Below are positions 34,962 to 46,900 of a stretch of DNA of 64,000 nt, piece by piece (the first letter of the stretch is position 1; the number at the start of each line of letters is the position of its first letter). The position numbers were made by a program, and so were the translations under genes. Source of the stretch: Vibrio gazogenes (GTDB lineage: Bacteria; Pseudomonadota; Gammaproteobacteria; Enterobacterales; Vibrionaceae); the NCBI RefSeq assembly GCF_002196515.1, contig NZ_CP018835.1, positions 1,488,001 through 1,552,000 of the forward strand, written 5' to 3'. Below the pieces are notes generated by a model that saw only the letters and a list, made by a program, of their open reading frames with translations, was not told where the DNA came from and ran no database searches.

Positions 34962-37900
34962 TTATTTCTTTCCTTTGGCTAAACGCTGCGCCATATTTTC
35001 AATATCTTGTGATGCAAAAGCAGAAAGTTTGATGTAAGCCAGCTTCATCGCTAACGCAGATAGCACTGAGTGCTCAAAAAGTTCTGTAATCGTCACCTCA
35101 ATATGGAGGTGGTGCTGAATTTCAGAAATCAGCCGGACCGCCAATAATGAGTGTCCCCCTAATTCAAAGAAGTCATCCTGACGTCCCACTCGTTCGACAT
35201 TGAGTAATTGACACCAAATGTCAGCCAGCGTCGTCTCCATGGCATTTTTCGGCGCTTCGTATTGCCGGACGACAAACGCCGTTTCATCCGGCTCCGGCAA
35301 TGCTCTGCGGTCAACTTTACCGTTGGCCGTCAACGGCATCTCTGCCAGCGCAACATACGCCGCCGGTACCATGTAACTCGGTAAACATGCCGCCAAACGG
35401 GACTTCAGCTCACTCGCTGTCAGTCTCTCTTCTCCCTGAGTGAAGTAAGCCACCAGACGTTTTGATGCGGAATCACCCGTAGCGATGACCACCGCTGAAG
35501 CCACGCCACACGACACTAACGCTGACTCAATCTCGCCCAGCTCGATCCGGAAACCGCGCACCTTGACCTGAAAATCATTGCGACCGACAAACTCAATCGT
35601 TCCGTCTGCGCGCAAATACCCCAGGTCTCCCGTCCGGTACATCCGTGCATTCGCTGACGAGGCATACGGGTCCGGCACAAACCGCTCTGCGGTTAATTCC
35701 GCTTGATTGAGATAACCCAACGCCACCCCGTCACCACCGATATACAGCTCACCAACCACACCTTGCGGTACCGGCTGACCGTGACTGTTGAGTAAATACA
35801 CTTGGGTATTGCCGATCGGACGACCCAACGGAATGCTCACCGCATGTTCATCCACCGCCGTGATTTCATGGGTCAGGGCGAATGTTGTGGTTTCCGTCGG
35901 ACCATAACCATTGAGCAGATGCTGCGGGGCACTCTCAGACAGCACCCGACGAATTACCGCCGGGTCAAGCGCATCACCACCGACCAACAGATAACGCAGG
36001 TTGGGGAATACCGATTGCAACCCTTGGGCATACTGATTAAACAAGCCGACCGTCAGCCACAGAATACTGACCTGATGCTGCGTTAATACTTGGGCAAAGG
36101 CATGGACGTTCAGGAGCGTCTCTTGCTCAATCACCACCACCGCCGCGCCATTGAGCAGCGGTGCCCACACTTCTAACGTGGTCGCATCGAATGCGGGGTT
36201 AGCCGCCAGCGCAATCCGGTCTGAAGGTTGCACCGCCATATAGCCGTTATTCAGGACCAGCCTTGCTATGGCCCGGTGTGGTACCACGACACCTTTTGGC
36301 TGACCGGTTGAGCCTGAGGTGTACATCACATAGGCAGGTGCGTCACCTTGTACCGCAACCGACACCGCTTCTTCGCGATGTTCGTTCAGCAGTGATTCAC
36401 TCAGCGTCAAGACTTTGAGTGATAAGCTATCCGGTGTCGTTTCCGACTCAGTCAGTAACACCTCGGCACCACAGTCATCCAGAACATAACGCTGACGTTC
36501 GGCAGGCGCATTTGGATCAAGCGGTACATACACCCCACCACATTTTAAAATCGCCAGCTCTGCCACCACCAACGCGGCTGAACGCGGCAACCGCACGGCG
36601 ACTCGCTGACCGGGGATCACTCCCAAAGTTTGTAAGCGGTGCGCCAGCGCATTGGCACTTCCCTCTAGCTCGCTATAACGCCATTCGCCCGCTTCGGTGA
36701 TGAGCGCGATGGCATCCGGTGAAGTGCTCGCCTGTTGGCTGAACAGCGTATGAACCCCACAATCGGATGGGTAGTCAAAGTCGGTTTGATTGAAGTGTTG
36801 CAGCATATGCTGCTGCTCACTGTCGCTGAGCATCGGCAGAGCACCGACGGGTAACTCAGGCTGACGGACCATCCCTTCTAATACGGTGATCCAATAACTG
36901 AGGTAACGCTGCACGGTTTCCGGCTCAAACAACGCAGTTGCGTAGGTTAAATAACCATTGAGGCCGCCGTCGTGTTCATGAATTTCAAGACTCAGGTCAA
37001 ACTGGGCCGTTGAAAGTGCATTGTCTAACGCTTCCAGAGTCAGTTCAGGAAGTTGTATCTGATCTGTCGGCGTATTTTGCAACGCGAACATCACTTGGAA
37101 AATCGGTGCATGAGACAAACTGCGCACCGGTGCAACAGTTTCAACCACTTGTTCGAACGGCATATCCTGATTGGCTTGTGCCGCCAGTGCCGTCTCTTTG
37201 ACTTGCGCAAGCAAATCTTGTGTATTGAGCCCTTCGGTCAACTGAACCCGCATTGCCATACTATTGACAAACATCCCGATCAAGCCTTCCACATCACTCT
37301 GGGTTCGTCCGGCGATCGGAGAACCAATCACGATGTCGTCCTGACCGGAGAGACGCCCCATCGCCACGGACCACCCGGCCAATAGCGTCATGTAAAGCGT
37401 ACAACCACGGCGTTGACTCAATTGACGCAGTTGCTCGGTCAACTCGCGACTGACCGTGATCGGTAAACTTGCGCCACTGTAATCTTGATGCGCCGGGCGA
37501 GGCCGATCCGTCGGCAATGTCAGACAATCCGGAATATCACGTAACTGCTCGTGCCAATACTGTTGCTGACGTTGCAACACCTCGCCTTGTAAATGCGTCT
37601 GTTGCCATGCCGCATAATCACCATACTGGAGCGTCAGTGGCGGCAGCGGATCAACCTGACCATTGCAGTGAGCGGTGTACAGTGCAGCCAACTCACGATT
37701 AAAGATCCCCATCGACCAGCCATCGGTAATCATATGGTGCATGACAATCCGTAACCAATGCTCCCGATCAGATACGCGAATTAATTGTCCCTGAATCAAG
37801 GGGCCCTGAGTGAGATCAAACGTTGGCGACAGTGGCGCAAGCTCATCCATCACGCCTTCCCCGTCAAGGTAGGTTAACGGGAACCCGACACTCGGTGCAC

Positions 37901-40900
37901 TCACCACTTGTATCGGCTCATCAGCAACAAGTGCAAAATGAGTCCGTAATGCAGCATGTCGGGCAACGATCTGATCCAGCGCCCGTTGCAATGCATCGAC
38001 ATCTAATTTGCCTTGCAAACGCACACTTCTCGGCACGGTATAAGCCGCCGTGGCCTGTGCATCCATCTGAGATAAGAACCACAAGCGTTTTTGCGCCAGA
38101 GATAGTGGAATGGCTTGCCCCTCTGGCAGTGGCGTAATCGCAGGTAAGGTTGAACCTTGTGCATCCTCAAGCAGCGCTGCCACTTCATGTAATGTCGAAT
38201 GAGAAAACAGTGTCGTCAGTGATAATTCCCGCCCCAACTGCTCACGCACCCGTGACACCATCCGCACCGCCAGCAAGGAGTGACCGCCCAACTCAAAGAA
38301 GTTGTCGGCACGACCCACTTGGTCAACACCCAACAACGCTGACCAAATCGCTGCCAGTTGTTGCTCCGCATCACCCACCGGTGCTTGATATTCATGCCGT
38401 ACCACTGAACTGATATCCGGCTCCGGTAATGCCTTACGGTTCACTTTGCCGTTCGGTGTTAATGGCATCGCATCAATCACCACATACACCGCCGGTACCA
38501 TGTGCGCCGGTAAGCGCTCAGACAACTCGGCTTTCAGGGCTGCCACATCCGGCACCGCATCCGCCTGTGCTGCGGTGTAGTAACCAACTAGCTGTTTATC
38601 AGCGCTCTGTTTTTCAGAACGGGTACCGAAGGCTCGCGCAACCACCACACCATCCTGAACACCAGTACAACCTTGTAGCGCTGAGCTGATTTCACCCAGC
38701 TCGATACGGAAGCCACGGATTTTCACCTGGTCATCATTGCGGCCCCGATACTCAATTGTGCCATCCGGTAACCAGCAACCCACATCGCCGGTACGGTACA
38801 TCACCGGATGAGCGTGCTCATCAGCGGTATACGGATTGGCAACAAACCGCTCCGCTGTCAGCTCATCACGGTTGAGATAACCCCGCGCAACCTGTACACC
38901 ACCAATGTATAACTCCCCTTCAACACCCACCGGTACCGGATGCCCCTCACTGTCGAGCACATACATCCGGGTATTGGCAACCGGACGTCCGATTGAAACC
39001 CGGTCACCCGCCAGTTGCCGTGGACAGTGCCACGCGGTGACATCCACCGCCGCTTCCGTCGGCCCATACAGGTTATGTAATTCAATCTGGGGCAGACGGG
39101 CATAGCTCTTACGTATCGCTTCCGCCGGTAGCGCTTCACCACTACAGAACACCAAGCGCAGGCTCGGACAATCATCAGGGCTGACCACCTCAAGGAAGCT
39201 CTGCAACATTGGGGGGACAAAGTGCACAATCGTTACCCCTTGGGTGGTCATAAGGGTTTTTAAGTAATCCGGGTCTTTGTGCCCTTCGGGTTTCGCCATC
39301 AGTAATGTCGCCCCCGACCACAGCGGGCAGAAGAATTCCCACACCGACACATCAAAACTGAACGGGGTTTTCTGCAATATCACATCATCTGCGTTGAACC
39401 CGTAGTCTTGTTGCATCCAGTGCAGACGATTGACCACACCGCGGTGCTCGTTCATCACCCCTTTCGGTAAACCCGTCGAGCCCGACGTGTAAATGATGTA
39501 TGCCAGATGACGGTTGGTCAGCGCTGCTATCACAGGATTGGTTGTCGGACTATCAAGCCATGGTTGCACCGGAGAGGCCAAATCGACTAAACGGGTTGTC
39601 GCCGGAATCTCTCCCAGACGTGCCACTAAACTGTCGCAGGTCAGCAAGGCCACCGGCGCACTGTCGGATAACATATACGTCAGTCGCTCACTCGGATAAC
39701 CCGGGTCGAGCGGAACATACGCGCCGCCCGCTTTGAGAATCGCCAGCAGAGAGACCACCAGCTCACAGCTTCTTTCCAGACAGACCGCAACCCGGCTGTC
39801 CGGACGCACGCCCTGTTCAATCAGCCAGTGCGCCAGTTGGTTTGCCTGTGCATTAAGCTCGGCATAACTGAGCGACTGGTCGTCAAACACCACCGCAGTC
39901 GCGTCTGGGCTGCGGGCCACCTGCGCTTCAATCAGCGTATGCAGACAAGCTTCGTCAGGGAATGCGGTTTGGGTCAGGTTGAACTGGTTGAGCACGAGGT
40001 CGCGTTCAACGTTCGGGAGGATATTCAGTGAGCCAACCGCTTGGGTAGGTACCGAGACCATCTGCTGTAACAAAGCGTGCCAGTATCCGAGATAGCGTTC
40101 GACGGTGCCTGCATCAAAGAGAGCCGTGGCATAGTTCAGCGTTCCGGAGAGCTGACCATCCATTTCAAAGAGATCTAAGCTCAAATCAAACTGCGCGGTC
40201 CGACGTTCGGTTTCCAATAAGGAAAGGGTGACACCAGATAGCGCCTGTGTTTCTTGCGGTGTATTTTGCAAACTCAGCATCACTTGGAACAGTGGCGGAT
40301 GAGACATATTTCTTGTTGGTGCAACCGACTCCACCACCTGCTCAAACGGAATATCCTGATGGGCCTGTGCCGCCAGTGCCGTGTCTTTCACCTGCGCCAG
40401 CAAATCAATCGTGTTCGGATGATCAGACAGATCAACTCGGATCGCCTGTGTATTGACGAACATGCCGATCAAAGGTTCAACTTCCGCACTGGTACGTCCG
40501 GCAATCGGCGAGCCAATCACCACATCATCCTGACTGGCAAGACGTCCCATCAATGCGGACCAACTGGCTAATAAAGTCATGTAAAGCGTACAACCATGAC
40601 GACGGCTTAAATCTTTCAGCCCGTCAGTGATGGCCTGATCAAACTGCACTGGAATGACTGCACCGTCATAGGACTGATAAGCAGGCCGGATATGATCGGT
40701 CGGTAAAGTCAGGCATTCAGGAATGCCCTGCAACTGCTGCGCCCAATAAGCTTGTTGCTGTTGCAGAACGTCCCCTTGTAGATAGCGCTGTTGCCATGCG
40801 GCAAAATCACCATACTGAATGCTCAGCGGTGGCAACGGATCCGCATCACCTTGAGTAAACGCGTTATACAATTCTCCCAGTTCACGGATGAACACATTGA

Positions 40901-43900
40901 CCGACCAACCATCGGAAATGATGTGATGCATCGCAATTCTCAACCAATGCTCTTCGTCACTGATACGAACCAACTGTCCTTGAAGTAAGCGTCCGCTATC
41001 CAGACTGAATTGAGGCTGGAAAGGGACGTCCGTTTGCGTTTCCATCACCAAAGGGAAACCAACGGTTTCAGATGTGATGACCTGCGTTGCCAGCCCGTCA
41101 CATTCAATGAAATGTGTGCGTAGAATTTCATGCCGGGCGACAATCCGGTCCAGCGCCTGTTGAAGTGCTTCGATGTTCAATCGTCCGTGCAGTCTGGTGC
41201 CACCGGCAATAATATAAGCCGATGATGCTGCCGGATTCATCCGTGACAGGAACCATAGCCGTTGTTGTGCCAACGACAACGGTGGGGTTTGTTGACTGGC
41301 ATCCCGCGTAATCGCAGGAAGACGTTGCTGTGATGGCGTCAGATCGCGGTCTTGCAATGTGGCAGCCAACTCAGACAGTACCGGATGAGCAAACAGCGTG
41401 GTCAGCGAGATTTCAAGCCCAAGTGCAACTCGGATCCGAGACACGAGCTGAATAGCGATTAATGAGTGACCGCCCAGTTCAAAGAAGTCATCATGACGCC
41501 CTACCTGACTCACACCCAACAGACCCGACCAAATCTCAGCCAGCTGAACTTCCACATCTCCCTGTGGCGGCTCATAAGCCCGTTGCGGTAAGTCACTTGC
41601 ATCAACTGCCGGTAAAGCCTTTCGGTCAACCTTGCCATTCGGGGTTAACGGAAATGCATCCAACGCGATATAAATCCCCGGTACCATGTAATCCGGCAAA
41701 CGACGGCGTAACTCGGCCTTCAATCCTTCCTCAAAACCCTCACCGGATTGCGCAGTGTCTTCCGCCACATAATAACCCACCAGCCGTGGCTCTCCGTCCG
41801 CCATCTCAGGCGCAGCAACCACCGCATCTGCAATGCCAGCATACCCCTGCATCAGCGACTCGATTTCACCCAGCTCGATTCGGAATCCCCGAATCTTGAC
41901 CTGAAAGTCACTCCGGCCTAAACAGCGAATCCGACCCTCACTATCCCAACGACCCAAGTCACCGGTTTGGTACATCAACGCTCCGGATTCAGCAACAAAC
42001 GGGTCTGCGATAAACCGCTCGGCGGTTAAATCATCGCGATTGAGATATCCGGCCGTTACCCCGGCGCCGGCAATGTAAATCTCTCCACTGACACCCACCG
42101 GAACCGGCTGGTGTCTCTCATCCAGAATATAAATTCGGGTATTCCCAATCGGTTGACCAATCAGGACACCCGCATCACTGAGATGCAAAGGATGGGTCGC
42201 TGACCAGACCGTCGTCTCCGTCGGACCATACATATTCCACAAACGACCGACGCGGCCAAGAATCTCATCCGCCAGCACTTTCGAGAAGGATTCTCCGCCA
42301 ATCAGTCCGGTTAACCGGGGCGAGCCCTGCCACCCTGCTGCCAGCAAAAGTTTCCATGTCGCCGGGGTTGCCTGAAACAGGGTAATCGCCTGATTATCCA
42401 GATAAGCAGCCAACGCTTCACCATCACGGGCCAGCGCTTTGTCCGCCAAATGCAGGGCGGCACCACTGGACAGCGGCAGATAAATTTCAAGCACATGAAT
42501 ATCAAAGGATATCGTTGTCACCGCTAATAAACGGTCATCACCACTCACCTGATGTTGCTGCTGCTGACTGGTCAGGAAGTTAACCACGGCCCGGTGCGGC
42601 ACCATCACCCCTTTGGGTTGTCCGGTTGAGCCGGAGGTATAAATCACATACGCCAGATGATCACCGCTCAGGGTTGCCACTTCGGGATTGCTCACCGGCT
42701 CATCCGCCAGCGATTCACGATTGAGCTCAAGCACCTGTAACTGCGCCGCCTGCTCACCGAATGTCTGCGCAACATCAACGCTGCCGTCGCTAATCAGAAC
42801 CACAGGACGGCTGTCGGCCACCATGTATTGCAATCGCTCGGACGGGAACAACGGGTCGAGCGGGACGTAGGCACCGCCCGCTTTGAGGGTCGCCAGCAAG
42901 GTCGTGACCATGGCACAGCTGCGCTCAACCATCACCGCAACATAGCTGCCCGGTGTGACCCCCAGTGCAATCAGACGATGAGCTAACTGATTGGCTTGCG
43001 TATTCAGTGCGGCATAACTCAGCGAGTCATTCCCTGAAACCACCGCGGTAGCATCGGGTGTCTGCGCTGCTTGTGACTCAAATAACTGGTGCAGACATGC
43101 TTGCTCGGGATAGGGCATTGTGGTCTGGTTAAAGGTGTCGAGCACAAGGTGGCGCTCTTCAACAGGCAACAGATCCAATTGGTCAATGGATGTCTCAGGA
43201 AGCGAGATATCAGACGGTGTCATCAGCGTGTTCACCAACCCATTCAGTGCCGTCACGAGCATGGCGCCAATCCGATCGCCACCGATGCTCCGACTGACAT
43301 GGATATCTAACGAGAAACCACCGTTGACAATATCGTTAACCGCCACGGTCAATGGGTAATTGGTATTTTCGGCAGCAAAAACCACGGTTCCCAGCGCATC
43401 ACTCTCCTCAGTATGCTGTGCGCTGCCGCCTTGATAACGATAGTTGAGAAGAGAACTGAATAACGGTGTCTGATTGCTCAAGCCACTACACTGTTGCGCC
43501 AAAGCCAATGACGTATGTTCATGTTCAAGTAACTCACCCAATCGCTGTTGGGTCTGAGCCAGCGCTGATTCTACCGATGCTCCTGCAAAAGAGATCCGTA
43601 ATGGTAACGTATTGAGGAACATGCCTAGCACGCGATCAGCCCCTTCACCGCCGGCCATCCGGCCGAACAGTACCGTGCCGAAGACGACATCGTCCTGCCC
43701 CGTCGCCATGCGCACCACCAGCCCCCAGGCAAGATGGAATAACGCGGCAGGGCTCAAACCTTTCTGACGTGCCAGTACGCGCACCTGATCTGCCAAATGC
43801 GGATCAATCGCGACATGTACCCCTTCCGTCAGCTCACTTTGTGTTTGTAGGCCGAATGGCACACAAGGCTCATCAAGATCACCCAGCAATGCCTGAAAAT

Positions 43901-46900
43901 AGCGCAAATGTTCATCGCGGTCAGATTGGTTCAGAGTAGTTTGCGCGACAAAGTTACGAAACGGTAACGGCTTGGGCAGCATCGCTTCCCGCCCCGTCAT
44001 GTAAGACTGTACTTCTTCAACCAGTAACTCCAGTGTGGTGTGATCATTACACAGATGATGGAATAAGAAGCATAACAGCCAGCGATCTTGCGCCGGATCT
44101 GCGACTTTGTAGATTTCAATCATGGGTGCACGCTGGATATCCATCCGTGTCCGGGCCGGATCAAAGTGACGACTCAGCGCATCAGCCACATCCCCCGTCG
44201 GTTCAACGTGCTCAAGTTGCGCTGCCTGAAGTGTTTTCAACACGACCGGCGCTTCGCGCCACACCACTTGGACGGGGGTCTCCAGTCCATCCCAAACGAC
44301 AGCCGTCCGTAAAATATCATGCCGCTGCACCACATGCTGAAGGGCGCTGATAAATGTCTCGATTTCCGCTTCACATCTGAAACTCTGAATAAATCGGGTA
44401 ATGTATGGGTCACCTTGTTCGGCCAGTAAGTGGTGGAATAAGATCCCCTCTTGAAGTGGTGCCAGCGGATAAATATCCTGAATATTCGCGGCACCGCCAG
44501 CGACGGTCTGACTGATCCGATCAATCTCTGGCTGGCTCAGCGTCACCAACGGTAACATCTCTGGTGTGATATGCTGACAACCTGCGGGAATCAGATTCGG
44601 CGGAATTTTGCTTTGTGGGTTCGTGGTATGAGCGACCAAGGTTTCAGCTAATGCTGCCAAAGTTGGCCGGGCGAACAGATCCCGGATCACCATCTGATAG
44701 CCCTGTTGACGTAACCGTTCGATCATTTGCACAGCCAGTAACGACTGACCTCCGAGCTCAAAGAAGTTATCATCCCGGCCCACTTGTTCAACACCGAGTA
44801 ACGCCGACCAGATCTCAGCTAAAGTCGATTCAACGACACCTTCTGGTGCAGTAAACGCTTGACGGACAAACGCACTTTCATCCGGCTCCGGCAGAGCCTT
44901 GCGGTCAACTTTACCATTGGCGTTCAACGGCATGTGATCCAGTGCAACATAGGCTTTCGGCACCATGTAATCAGGCAATCGCTCAGCTAATCGTGATTTC
45001 AGTTCCGCTGCCGTGATCTGCGGATCTTGAGTGGTAAAATAAGCCACTAACCGTTTCGAGCCGGCATCTTCACCTTGGGCAAGCACGACCGCACTGTCAG
45101 CACCGCTTGAAAGCAATGCCACTTCAATTTCACCTAACTCGATACGAAATCCGCGAATCTTGACCTGAAAATCATTTCTGCCGATAAATTCGAGTGTGCC
45201 GTCAGGGTGTCTGTAACCCAGATCACCGGTTTTATACATCCGTGCATTCGGCTGTGATGAATACGGGTCAGGAATAAAACGTTCTGCGGTCAATTCATCT
45301 TGATTAAGATATCCCAACGCGACACCGTCACCACCAATATATAATTCACCGACAACCCCTTGTGGCACCGGTTGTCTCTGATCGTTCAGCAGATATATCT
45401 GTGTGTTGCCAATCGGATAGCCAAGCGGAATGTTCACCGCATCCTCATCCACGGCTGTTACTTCATGTGTTGTCGCAAATGTGGTGGTTTCTGTGGGGCC
45501 ATAGCAGTGCACCACATGCTGTGGGGCGCCCTCGGACAGCATCCGTCGGATCACCATTGGATCAGGCGAATCCCCGCCAAAGAGTACATAGCGCAGTCCC
45601 GGTAACACGGTTTTCAAATCTTGCGCATATTGATTGAATAGACCGATCGTCATCCACAAAACACTGACTTGATGATCAATCAATGCTTGCTCAAACGCTT
45701 GGACGTTCAATAAGGTATCTTGATCAATCACGACCACCGCAGCACCGTTGAGCAATGGTGTCCATATTTCGAAGGTGGTTGCATCAAACGCGGGGTTGGC
45801 TGAGAACGAAAACCGATCCGCAGGCTGAACGGTTATATAACCATTATTGATCACCAGTCGGGCAATGCCCCGATGAGGGATTACAACGCCTTTTGGCTGA
45901 CCGGTTGAGCCCGAGGTGTACATCACGTAAGCCGGTGCATCTCCACTGACAGGAACCGACACGGGTTGCTCGCGAGTCTCATTGACCAATGATGCATCGA
46001 TCTCCAATACCGTGAGCGTCGGATAATCCGCTGTCGCACCGGGCTCAGCAATCAAAACCGTCGCACCACTATTGTCCAGTATATAATCCAGTCGTTCTGT
46101 CGGAGCCGTTGGATCAAGCGGCACATACACCCCGCCGACTTTCAGAATCGCCAGTTCCGCCTGAATCAAAGCTGCTGAACGCGGCAGCAGAATAGCGACG
46201 CGCTGTCCCGGCTGAACGCCAAGTGTTTGCAGTCGGTAAGCGAATGCATTCGCCCGCGCCTCCAGTACCGCATAAGTCAGATCACCATCATCAGTCACCA
46301 CCGCTGTCGCATCGGGCGATGCATTGACCTGCTCAGCAAACAGCGTATGAACGCCCTTATCTGCGGGATAATCGTAACGATTCTGATTGTATTGATGGAT
46401 GACGGTGTGAAATTGCTCGTCATCGAGTATTGGTAATGCAGTCACTGGTAACTCAGGCTGCTCGACCATCCCTTGCAGTAAACGGATCCAATAGCCGAGA
46501 TAGCGTTCAACCGTCGCTTTTTCAAACAAAGCAGTCGCATAATTCAGATAACCAGACAGCGTGTCGCCAGATTCACTGAGCAGCAGACTCAAATCAAATT
46601 TTGCAGTCCTAAACGGTTCTTCTTCCGGAGATAAAGAGATATCGGGGAGACTCAAGGTTGAGTCCGGCAGATTCTGGAGGGCAAAGATCACCTGAAATAA
46701 CGGTGTATACGCTGGATTACGGTTCGTCAGTACCGCCTCAACCACCTGTTCAAACGGCATATCCTGATTGGACTGCGCAGCCAGTGCCGTGGTTTTCACT
46801 TGTGCCAGTAACGCGGGCGTATTGGGTTGCTGACTTAAATCAACTCGCAGCGCCTGCGTATTGACAAACATCCCAATCAAACCTTCTAACTCAGCACGAT

